Below, piece by piece: positions 1 through 6,224 of a DNA stretch of 16,143 nt. The first letter of the stretch is position 1; each line of letters opens with the position of its first letter. Below the pieces are notes generated by a model. That model was not told the origin of the DNA and ran no database searches. It was given only the letters and a program-made list of their open reading frames with translations. The translations under genes and the position numbers were made by a program. Source of the stretch: DATKEG01 sp035544515 (lineage in GTDB: Bacteria > Acidobacteriota > Vicinamibacteria > Fen-336); contig DATKEG010000198.1 of the NCBI GenBank assembly GCA_035544515.1, positions 1 through 16,143 of the forward strand, written 5' to 3'.

Positions 1-389
1 TCCTTCACCAGCGTCTTGCCGCTGCCCGTGGCCACCGGCGCCTCGTAGAGCACGCGCCCGTCCTGCTTGTACCAGAGCCGCCGCTCCTCGATGCTGATCA
101 CGAGGTAGGGGCGGCCGGGGGCGGCGGCCTCGGCGTCCTCGCGCGTGCGCTCGAGCCGCTCGCTGGCCGTGCTGGCGCCCCACTTCGCGGCCTCGAGCAC
201 GTCCTGGTTGTCGTCGAACACCATGCGGGTGACGTCACGCCGCAGGCGGGCGGACGCGGTGGCGGCGAACAGGGCGCTGCTGAGCGCGGTGGCCAGCAGA
301 CCCAGGCCGATGAGCCACCAGGCCACGTGGCCGCCGTGCCCGAAGAAGCGGACGACGGGCTGGCTCCGGCGCGCCGCCCAGGCCTTCAA
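1..389 (-). CDS. Membrane-anchored L,D-transpeptidase (YkuD family), N-terminal part, cut by left edge
   Basis: The start of an L,D-transpeptidase, a family that makes 3-3 cross-links in peptidoglycan or attaches proteins to it, acting in the periplasm. The 129 visible residues comprise a short basic cytoplasmic end, one membrane helix (about residues 22-45), a charged helical linker (about 50-90) and the first strands of the YkuD domain from residue 95 (ISIEERRLWYKQDG, then APVATGSGKT). The substrate-binding and catalytic HxxxSHGC part lies beyond the edge, so activity is not shown. The proposed TTG start overlaps the TGA of the upstream gene (sequence TTGA), giving an uninterrupted frame through the membrane helix; a downstream GTG at residue 22 would leave no basic N-terminus. 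It is very probably co-transcribed with, and paralogous to, the gene immediately upstream. Family assignment is fairly sure; the exact start is less so. Confidence 0.8.
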   Translation of the reverse strand, partial: MKAWAARRSQPVVRFFGHGGHVAWWLIGLGLLATALSSALFAATASARLRRDVTRMVFDDNQDVLEAAKWGASTASERLERTREDAEAAAPGRPYLVISIEERRLWYKQDGRVLYEAPVATGSGKTLVK

Positions 390-1114
390 TGGAAATACAC
401 CGGCATGCCGGGGCGGACGTTCTCCAGGATGGCCTCCAGGTCCGAGGCTTCGGCCCGCACGCTGCCGGGCAGGACGTAGTCCGCGGAATCCAGCGGCGGC
501 GCCGCGGGCAGGGAGTAGATGACGGTGCCGCCACTGAGGAGGAGCGCCACCGGACCGAGCGCGCCGGCGACGGAACGGCGGGAGGGGACGGGCAGGCCGC
601 GCGCCGTCCAGGCCCAGGCCGGCAGCTCGTAGGCCTCCTCCCGGCTGACCACCCGCATCACCGCGCGCTTGCCGCGCGGAGCCGCCAGCACCACGCCCTC
701 CGCCTCGCCCACGCTCGTCTCCGGAGCGATCCTCACCGGCATCTCCCGCAGGCGCGCGCCCTCGCGCTGCAAGTACATCCGCTGGTCTTCGAGCGAGATG
801 GCCAGGTTGAGCGCGCTCTCGCCGCCGGCCTGCAACCGGGCGACCTCCAGGAAGAGGGCGGCCTGGCTCTCCCCCGCCGCCAGCAATGTGTCCGCGCGGT
901 CTTTTTCCATGCCCGTCATCGCCGCGCGCAGGCGGCGGGTCTCGCTCGCGTAGCGCACCCACTTGTAGACCAGGAACCCGTCGGCGAGGGCCAGCAGGCC
1001 CAGGAACACGGCGAGGCCCGCCACGATGCGCGGGTAGGCCTCGCGGAACTCGCTCCAACCGGAGCGGCGCCGGCCGAGGTCTTCGTCGTCTCGCGGTGAT
1101 CGCCGCCGGCTCAT
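386..1114 (-). CDS. Membrane protein with degenerate L,D-transpeptidase-like domain (probable pseudoenzyme)
   Basis: A 242-residue protein with an Arg-rich cytoplasmic start, one membrane helix (about residues 29-51), a charged helical stretch (about 58-125) and a C-terminal domain. That domain aligns by eye with the neighbouring L,D-transpeptidase: ISLEDQRMYLQREG (106-119) against ISIEERRLWYKQDG there, with a shared PV after it. Its end also follows the YkuD pattern: GGT (195-197) where active enzymes have HGT, LPGSVR (215-220) where they have SHGC(I/V)R, and PGMPVYF (235-241) where they have VGTPVYI. The catalytic Cys is therefore Ser218 and the preceding His is Pro216, so transpeptidase activity is unlikely. 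A role as a regulator, partner or peptidoglycan-binding protein is inference. Its last bases overlap the TTG start of the active paralogue, suggesting translational coupling. Similar short proteins are usually annotated hypothetical. Confidence 0.8.
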   Translation of the reverse strand: MSRRRSPRDDEDLGRRRSGWSEFREAYPRIVAGLAVFLGLLALADGFLVYKWVRYASETRRLRAAMTGMEKDRADTLLAAGESQAALFLEVARLQAGGESALNLAISLEDQRMYLQREGARLREMPVRIAPETSVGEAEGVVLAAPRGKRAVMRVVSREEAYELPAWAWTARGLPVPSRRSVAGALGPVALLLSGGTVIYSLPAAPPLDSADYVLPGSVRAEASDLEAILENVRPGMPVYFH

Positions 1115-1162
1115 GATCCCATCATCGCATCTCGCGGAGGCGGAATGCGGCGCGGGAGAGGC

Positions 1163-1606
1163 TTAGAGTCCGGCCGTCTGCATCATGACCGTGCGCATGC
1201 CCACCACGCGCCCGGCGGTGTCGCGCCGCTGCCGGTCCACGATCAGCACCGGGATGGCCGAGCCGTCCGCGCGCACGTAGGAGCGGACGAACGGCTTGAT
1301 CTCGCCCGTTTCCGCGAGCTTCCTCTCGATGGCCCGCTTGCCCACCTCCTGCATCACCACGAACTCGAGCACGGGCCGCCCGATCATCTGCTCCGGGCGG
1401 TATCCCAGCAGCTGCAGCTCGACCGCGTTCACGCGCGTGATCACCTTGTGGGCGTCGATCTCGTGGGCGGCGATGGGCGAGGGCGGCTTCTCGAACAGCG
1501 CGTCGTAGTGGGCGGGGCCCCGGGCGAAGGCCTGGGCCAGCGCCTCCTGGTAGGCCTCCATCCGCGCGATCGCCTCTTCGCGCGGCAGGAGGGAGGGTTC
1601 GCTCAT
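1163..1606 (-). CDS. Stand-alone PAS domain protein
   Basis: A 147-residue soluble protein made of a helical N-terminus (about 40 residues) and one PAS domain. The sequence NAVELQLLGYRPEQMIGRPV is the typical PAS helix region, followed by a helix around the Glu/Arg-rich stretch and by the strand motif YVRADGSAIPVLIVDRQRR, which resembles the PAS/PAC core. There is no kinase, HTH, GGDEF or other output domain, so it may be a single-domain sensor acting on another protein, or simply a small-ligand binder; ligand unknown. I prefer the ATG at 1606; a GTG at 1624 in the same frame adds six residues (MADDHD) but has no properly spaced ribosome site. It lies 70 bp downstream of the Nudix gene and 48 bp upstream of the degenerate transpeptidase gene on the same strand, so a common transcript is possible. 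Confidence 0.8.
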   Translation of the reverse strand: MSEPSLLPREEAIARMEAYQEALAQAFARGPAHYDALFEKPPSPIAAHEIDAHKVITRVNAVELQLLGYRPEQMIGRPVLEFVVMQEVGKRAIERKLAETGEIKPFVRSYVRADGSAIPVLIVDRQRRDTAGRVVGMRTVMMQTAGL

Positions 1607-1676
1607 GTCATGATCGTCCGCCACTCCGGCATCCGACGCAACGCCCCCACGAGGTCCGGCCCATCGGCGACGCCGC

Positions 1677-2216
1677 TCAGCGCGGCAGGCGGGCGCGCGG
1701 GAAGAAGCGACGGAGGTAGTCGCGCAGGGCGGCGCGCGTGCTCTCGAAGGCGAGGTCGTCCCAGGGGATCTCCTCGGGCGGGAACGCGCGCACCTCCAGG
1801 CACTCGTCGCAGGCCTGCAGCTCTCCGCCCACGACCTCGGCCGCGTAGACGATCACCACGACCTGGCTGCCCGGGTAGGAGTACGCGTCGAGGATGCCGG
1901 TCGGGCTGACACGGAGGTTCACCTCCTCCAGCGTCTCGCGCACCGCCGCGCCCGACACCGTCTCGCCGCGGTCCACGAAGCCGCCCGGGAACACCCACTT
2001 CCCGAGGGACGGCTCGATGGCGCGCCGCAGGAGCACGATGCCGCCGTCGACCATGCAGATGGCGCAGGCCGCCACCTTGGGGTCGAGGTAGAAGACGAAC
2101 CCGCAGCGCGCGCAGACGAGTCGCGGAGGTTCTCCCTCCTTGACCAGCCGCGACTCGAGCGTGCCGGCGCAGAGCGCACAGAACCGATAGTCCCCCGCCG
2201 GCGAAGCCTCGGACAC
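1677..2216 (-). CDS. Nudix hydrolase with N-terminal zinc ribbon
   Basis: A 179-residue Nudix hydrolase, a family that cleaves nucleoside diphosphates linked to another group. Residues 13-38 form a zinc ribbon with two pairs of cysteines (C13/C16 and C35/C38). The Nudix box follows at 79-101: G79, E85, R93-E94 and E97-E98 are all in place for metal binding, but the glycine near the end of the box is Asn100. This architecture (zinc ribbon then Nudix) resembles the NudC/NADH pyrophosphatase-like and ADP-ribose-type small Nudix proteins; no specific substrate can be read. The GTG start is chosen because homologues begin just before the zinc ribbon and because a perfect TATAAT (2229-2224) ends only seven bases upstream, leaving no room for a ribosome site. 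The frame stays open far upstream of this GTG (to 3749), but that extension is antisense to the pnt genes and is not real. Confidence 0.88.
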   Translation of the reverse strand: MSEASPAGDYRFCALCAGTLESRLVKEGEPPRLVCARCGFVFYLDPKVAACAICMVDGGIVLLRRAIEPSLGKWVFPGGFVDRGETVSGAAVRETLEEVNLRVSPTGILDAYSYPGSQVVVIVYAAEVVGGELQACDECLEVRAFPPEEIPWDDLAFESTRAALRDYLRRFFPRARLPR

Positions 2217-2223
2217 AGGCCCG

Positions 2224-2229
2224 ATTATA
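2224..2229 (-). promoter_or_regulatory. -10 box (TATAAT) for the Nudix gene, likely leaderless
   Basis: A perfect TATAAT on the minus strand ends seven bases before the GTG at 2216. The expected transcription start therefore falls on or next to the start codon, implying a leaderless message, and there is no Shine-Dalgarno sequence. I see no good -35 box; the upstream DNA is a GC-rich palindromic stretch. Confidence 0.5.
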
Positions 2230-2257
2230 GGCCGCGCCCCGGCCGGCGCCGGTCGGG

Positions 2258-2263
2258 TACACT
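2258..2263 (+). promoter_or_regulatory. -10-like box (TACACT) for the pnt operon
   Basis: TACACT ends ten bases before the ATG at 2274, so a transcript would have a leader of only a few bases. It lies back to back with the minus-strand TATAAT, 28 bases away, so the two promoters share one short GC-rich spacer (2230-2257). No clear -35 box is visible. Confidence 0.4.
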
Positions 2264-2273
2264 CCCAGGGACG

Positions 2274-3458
2274 ATGCTGGCGGGAGTGGCTCGCGAGACG
2301 TTCCCGGGAGAGCGGCGCGTGGCCGTCATCCCGTCGGTGATTCCGAGCCTCACCGCCCTGGGCCTCGACGTCGCGGTGGAGCGAGGCGCGGGCGAGGCCG
2401 CGGGATTCCCCGACCCGCTGTACGCCGAGAAGGGCGCGCGCCTCCTCTCGCGGGTCGAGGTGTTCGCGGCGGCGGACCTCCTGCTGGCCGTGCGCTCCCT
2501 GGCCTCGAGCCATATCGCTCCCCCGCCCGATCTGTCCCTGCTGCGTGAGGGCCAGGCGGTGGTGGGCTTCCTCGACCCCATCGGCGCGCCCGAGGGCGTC
2601 AAGGCCCTGGCCGAGCGCGGTGTCGTCGCCTTCGCCCTGGACCTCATCCCGCGGATCAGCCGCGCGCAGGCCATGGACGCCCTGTCCTCCGTGGCCACGG
2701 TCATCGGCTACAAGGCCGTGCTGCTCGCGGCGGACACCCTGCCGCGCCTGTTCCCCCTGATGATGACGGCCGGAGGCACGCTCACGCCGGCCCGCATGCT
2801 CGTGATCGGCGCGGGGGTGGCCGGGCTGCAGGCGATCGCCACGGGACGGCGCCTCGGCGCGGTGGTCGAGGCCTACGACATCCGGCCCGCCACCCGCGAG
2901 CAGATCCAGAGCCTGGGCGCCAAATACGTCGAGCTGCCGCTCGACGCCCAGGACGCGCAGGACGAGGCCGGCTACGCGCGGGCCATGGACGAGTCGTTCT
3001 ACCGCCGGCAGCGGGAGACGATGGGCCGGGTGGTGTCCGCGAGCGACGTGGTGATCTCGACGGCGGCCATACCGGGCAGGAAGGCACCCGTGCTGATCAC
3101 CGCGGAGATGGTGGACGCCATGCGCCCGGGCTCCGTGATCGTGGACGTCGCGGCGGAGCAGGGCGGCAACTGCGAGCTGACCCGCCCCGGCGAGGCGGTC
3201 GTGCGCGGCGGCGTGACCGTCCTGGGCCCGGTCAACGTCGCCTCCGCCGTGCCCAACCACGCCAGCCAGCTCCACGCGCGCAACGTGGCCAACTTCCTGG
3301 CGCTGGTCGTCAAGCAGGGGCGCCTGACCATCGACCTCGCGGACCAGATCGTCCGCGAGACGCTGGTGGCGCGAGGCGGCGAGGTCGTCCACCCTCGGCT
3401 GCGGGAGACGCTGGGGCTGCCGCCGGCCCCCGCGCCACCCACCACCGCCGCGGGCTGA
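2274..3458 (+). CDS. pntAA: NAD(P) transhydrogenase alpha subunit, NAD-binding part (PntAA)
   Basis: Soluble NAD(H)-binding subunit (domain I) of the proton-translocating Re/Si-specific transhydrogenase, which transfers hydride from NADH to NADP+ using the proton gradient. The 394 residues have the alanine dehydrogenase/PntA fold: RVAVIP near the start (15-20), the dinucleotide-binding glycine motif IGAGVAGLQA (178-187), the acidic residue in YDIRP (Asp202) that should hold the NAD ribose, and the conserved ending region with VNVASAVPNHAS. It ends in a Pro/Ala-rich tail rather than running into membrane helices, so this is the split arrangement known from Rhodospirillum-type enzymes, not the fused E. 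coli PntA. It is the first gene of pntAA-pntAB-pntB. The ATG has only an AGGG three bases away, so initiation may be leaderless from the TACACT box. Confidence 0.96.
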   Translation: MLAGVARETFPGERRVAVIPSVIPSLTALGLDVAVERGAGEAAGFPDPLYAEKGARLLSRVEVFAAADLLLAVRSLASSHIAPPPDLSLLREGQAVVGFLDPIGAPEGVKALAERGVVAFALDLIPRISRAQAMDALSSVATVIGYKAVLLAADTLPRLFPLMMTAGGTLTPARMLVIGAGVAGLQAIATGRRLGAVVEAYDIRPATREQIQSLGAKYVELPLDAQDAQDEAGYARAMDESFYRRQRETMGRVVSASDVVISTAAIPGRKAPVLITAEMVDAMRPGSVIVDVAAEQGGNCELTRPGEAVVRGGVTVLGPVNVASAVPNHASQLHARNVANFLALVVKQGRLTIDLADQIVRETLVARGGEVVHPRLRETLGLPPAPAPPTTAAG

Positions 3459-3483
3459 CGCGGCCGCGAGAGGAGCAACGGGA

Positions 3484-3762
3484 ATGGAACAGCTCATGGA
3501 AGGGCTCACGGTCTTCGTGCTCGCCCTCTTCGTCGGGTTCGAGGTCATCCGCAAGGTCCCGCCCACGCTCCATACCCCCCTGACCTCGGGGTCCAACGCC
3601 ATCTCCGGCATCACCCTGATCGGCGCCCTGGTGTCGGCGGGGACGCCCAACGTGTTCACCACGGTGCTGGGCTTCCTCGCCGTCGTCCTGGCCACGGTGA
3701 ACGTGGTGGGCGGCTTCCTGGTCACCAACCGCATGCTGCGGATGTTCAAGCGGAAGGCCTGA
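3484..3762 (+). CDS. pntAB: NAD(P) transhydrogenase alpha subunit, membrane part (PntAB)
   Basis: A 92-residue membrane protein corresponding to the membrane helices at the C-terminus of fused PntA (part of domain II). Three hydrophobic helices are visible, about residues 7-22, 39-53 and 58-80, with the conserved stretch KVPPTLHTPLTSGSNAISG between the first two. It forms the proton channel together with PntB. A strong AGGAG (3471-3475) sits eight bases before the ATG. It starts 25 bp after pntAA and stops 7 bp before pntB. Confidence 0.95.
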   Translation: MEQLMEGLTVFVLALFVGFEVIRKVPPTLHTPLTSGSNAISGITLIGALVSAGTPNVFTTVLGFLAVVLATVNVVGGFLVTNRMLRMFKRKA

Positions 3763-3769
3763 GGGCCTC

Positions 3770-5155
3770 ATGCCCTGGCTCCAAAGCGCCGCCTACCTGG
3801 CGGCCTCCGTCCTCTTCATCCTCGCCTTCAAGGGCCTGTCCCACCCGCGCACGGCGGTGCGCGGCAACATGCTGGGGGCGCTGGGCATGCTCATCGCGGT
3901 GGTGGTGACGCTGTTCGACCGCCACATCGTCGGCTTCACGACCATCGTGGCCGGGCTCGTCGTGGGATCGGGAGTGGGGGCGGCGCTGGCGCTGAAGGTC
4001 CGGATGACGGCCATGCCCCAGCTGGTCGCCCTGCTCAACGGGTTCGGCGGCGGAGCCTCCGTGCTCGTGGCCGGAGCGGCGCTGGTCGAGGCGGACGTGG
4101 TGAGAGCAGCGCCGCTGCTCCAGCTCACGGTGGCCACCGCGGCCAGCGGCCTCATCGGGGCGGTGACCTTCTGGGGCAGCCTGGTGGCCTACGCGAAGCT
4201 CGAGGAGTACGGCTGGATCAAGGACCTCCGCTTCCCGGGTCAGCACCTCCTGAGTGGCGCGATGCTGGCGGCGAGCGTGGCCGTGGGGGCGGTGCTCGTC
4301 CTGCAGCCCGCCGAGACCGCTTGGTACTGGCTGCTGGTGCTCCTGGCCTCGCTCCTCGGCGCCCTCTCCGTCCTGCCCATCGGGGGAGCGGACATGCCGG
4401 TGGTCATCACCCTGCTCAACTCCTACTCCGGCCTGGCCGCCGCCGCTACCGGCTTCGCCCTGAACAACAACGCGCTGATCATCTCCGGATCCCTGGTCGG
4501 CGCCTCCGGCGTCATCCTCACCCGGATCATGTCGAAGGCGATGAACCGCTCGCTCACGAACATCCTGTTCGGCGTGATGGGGGCCGAGGCCGCCCAGACG
4601 AGCGACGACAAGGTCTACGCCGGCCGGGTGAAGTCCGCCTCGGCGGCGGAGGTGGCCATGCTCTTCGACACCGCCCGCCGCGTGGTGATCGTGCCCGGCT
4701 ACGGCCTGGCCGTCTCGCAGGCCCAGCACACCGTGCGCGACCTCACCCACCTGCTCGAGGAGCGCGGCATCGTGGTCGAGTTCGGGATCCATCCCGTGGC
4801 CGGCCGCATGCCCGGCCACATGAACGTGCTGCTCGCGGAGTCCGACATCCCCTACGAGCAGGTCAAGGAGATGGACGAGATCAACCCGACGTTCCCGGAG
4901 ACCGACGTGGCGGTGGTCATCGGGGCCAACGACGTGGTCAATCCCCTGGCCCGCACCGACCCCAAGAGCCCCATCGCGGGCATGCCCATCCTCGACGTGG
5001 ACAAGGCGAAGACGGTCGTGGTGGTCAAGCGCAGCCTCAGCCCGGGGTTCGCGGGCATCCCCAACCCGCTCTTCGCCGCCGACAACACCGTGATGCTCTT
5101 CGGCGACGGCAAGAAGGCGCTGCTGGAGCTGATCGCGGCGCTCAAGGAGGGCTGA
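3770..5155 (+). CDS. pntB: NAD(P) transhydrogenase beta subunit (PntB)
   Basis: The 461-residue beta subunit, with a membrane part (about residues 1-255, several hydrophobic helices, including the conserved LLNGFGGGAS at 88-97 and ITLLNSYSGLAAAATGF at 213-229) followed by the soluble NADP(H)-binding domain III. Domain III motifs are all present: GYGLAVSQAQ (310-319), the loop GRMPGHMNVLLAE (345-357), GANDVVNP (385-392) and KRSLSPGFAG (420-429). With PntAA and PntAB it makes a complete enzyme, located in the inner membrane, with the nucleotide domains facing the cytoplasm. The length is normal and nothing essential appears to be missing. Ribosome site is modest (GAGGG close to the ATG); the tight 7-bp spacing suggests coupling to pntAB. 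Confidence 0.96.
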   Translation: MPWLQSAAYLAASVLFILAFKGLSHPRTAVRGNMLGALGMLIAVVVTLFDRHIVGFTTIVAGLVVGSGVGAALALKVRMTAMPQLVALLNGFGGGASVLVAGAALVEADVVRAAPLLQLTVATAASGLIGAVTFWGSLVAYAKLEEYGWIKDLRFPGQHLLSGAMLAASVAVGAVLVLQPAETAWYWLLVLLASLLGALSVLPIGGADMPVVITLLNSYSGLAAAATGFALNNNALIISGSLVGASGVILTRIMSKAMNRSLTNILFGVMGAEAAQTSDDKVYAGRVKSASAAEVAMLFDTARRVVIVPGYGLAVSQAQHTVRDLTHLLEERGIVVEFGIHPVAGRMPGHMNVLLAESDIPYEQVKEMDEINPTFPETDVAVVIGANDVVNPLARTDPKSPIAGMPILDVDKAKTVVVVKRSLSPGFAGIPNPLFAADNTVMLFGDGKKALLELIAALKEG

Positions 5156-5172
5156 GCGGGGCGGGCCGGACT

Positions 5173-5200
5173 TTGCCGCCCGCGCGGCCTGGGCTAGGCT
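5173..5200 (+). promoter_or_regulatory. Sigma70-like promoter (TTGCCG - 16 bp - TAGGCT) for the flavoprotein gene
   Basis: A -35-like TTGCCG (5173-5178) and a -10-like TAGGCT (5195-5200) are separated by 16 bases and the -10 box ends ten bases before the ATG at 5211. There is no Shine-Dalgarno sequence in those ten bases, which fits a leaderless or very short leader. The boxes are imperfect, so this is tentative. Confidence 0.4.
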
Positions 5201-5210
5201 CACTCCACGC

Positions 5211-6218
5211 ATGGCAGAGCGAAGAGTCGGCACCGTCGCGAGCTGGCAGCCCCTGTCCCCCATCCTCGCCCTGTTCCGCCTGATGCCGGAGGAGGGACAT
5301 CCCTTCCCCGACTACCAGCCGGGACAGTACATCGCGCTGCGGCGGGAGGACTGCTGGCTGACGCACCGGCACGTGGACGCGCAGGGACGCACGCGCTACG
5401 CGCCGGACCTCGACGAGCAGGGGCGCCAGAAGCGGGGCCCGGTGACGCACTCCTACTCGATCTCCTCGGCCCCCTGGGAGACGCGCCGGCACGGCTGGCT
5501 CGAGTTCTACGTCGTGCTGGAGAAGGGCAACGCCGAGTACCCGGGGCGCCTGACGGAGTCGCTCTTCCGGGTACGACCCGGCCACGACGACAGGGTCGGC
5601 TACGTCGACCACATCGCCGGCGAGTTCACGCTCGAGAAGCGGGCGGCCGGTTTCGCGAGCGTGCTGATGGTGGGGACGGGGACGGGCCTGGCGCCGTTCG
5701 CGGCCATGCTCAAGCAGCTCGACTTCGAAGCGGAGCAGGGACGGCGCCCTTCCGCGCGCTACACCCTCCTCCACGCGAACCGCGTCTACCAGGAGCTGGC
5801 CTACCACCGCGCGCTCAGTGAGATCGAGGAGGCGGGCCGCTTCGATTTCGTCTACGTCCCCTCCGTCAGCCGCCCCGTGCCCGGGGATTGGGGCGACCGG
5901 CTCGGCGTGGGCCGCGCCAACAACGTCCTGCGGCACCTCTTCGGCCTGCCTTCGCGGGAGGAGGAGGAGCTGAAGCTCGCCGAGCAGAGCGGGGGGGACG
6001 TGGCGCTGGCCGCCACGTCCATGGCGCGCGCGGTCAAGGCGGCGCTGCCGGGGCATCTCCCGCGCGAGACGCTGCTCGAGCGGCTGGCCCCGGCCGAGAC
6101 GGTGATCATCACCTGCGGCAACCCGTCCTCCATGGCGGACATCCGCGTCGTGGCGGAAACCCTGGGCATCCGTTTCGAGAAGGAAGACTGGAAGACGGTC
6201 ACGCCCGCCCGGCCCTAG
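5211..6218 (+). CDS. Ferredoxin-NADP reductase-like flavoprotein
   Basis: A 335-residue protein of the ferredoxin-NADP+ reductase superfamily, soluble, moving electrons between NAD(P)H and a carrier such as ferredoxin or flavodoxin. Seen: an N-terminal FAD-binding barrel with PGQYIAL (37-43) and HSYSISSAP (80-88, the RxYS-type FAD motif with His replacing Arg), the pyridine nucleotide motif GTGTGLAPF (155-163), and the late motif CGNPSSM (302-308). It ends ..EKEDWKTV, so an aromatic residue lies near the C-terminus. Two insertions make it longer than the usual 250-260: about 45-79, between the two FAD motifs, and a helical one at about 247-294 ahead of CGNP. There is no iron-sulfur or ferredoxin domain, so the partner is not encoded here. 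It sits 55 bp after pntB and 6 bp before thiI. The true electron partner is unknown. Confidence 0.85.
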   Translation: MAERRVGTVASWQPLSPILALFRLMPEEGHPFPDYQPGQYIALRREDCWLTHRHVDAQGRTRYAPDLDEQGRQKRGPVTHSYSISSAPWETRRHGWLEFYVVLEKGNAEYPGRLTESLFRVRPGHDDRVGYVDHIAGEFTLEKRAAGFASVLMVGTGTGLAPFAAMLKQLDFEAEQGRRPSARYTLLHANRVYQELAYHRALSEIEEAGRFDFVYVPSVSRPVPGDWGDRLGVGRANNVLRHLFGLPSREEEELKLAEQSGGDVALAATSMARAVKAALPGHLPRETLLERLAPAETVIITCGNPSSMADIRVVAETLGIRFEKEDWKTVTPARP

Positions 6219-6224
6219 CCGCCA

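Noticed and set aside
2217..3749. Minus-strand frame open across pntAA and pntAB, continuous with the Nudix gene
   Set aside because: The real plus-strand genes have clear motifs; the long open antisense frame is an expected effect of very GC-rich third codon positions, and its translation is low-complexity Arg/Gly/His.
5156..5183. Imperfect hairpin GCGGGGCGG / CCGCCCGC after pntB
   Set aside because: It could be a terminator, but there is no T-run and one bulge, and GC-rich DNA forms such pairs often. It overlaps the proposed -35 box.
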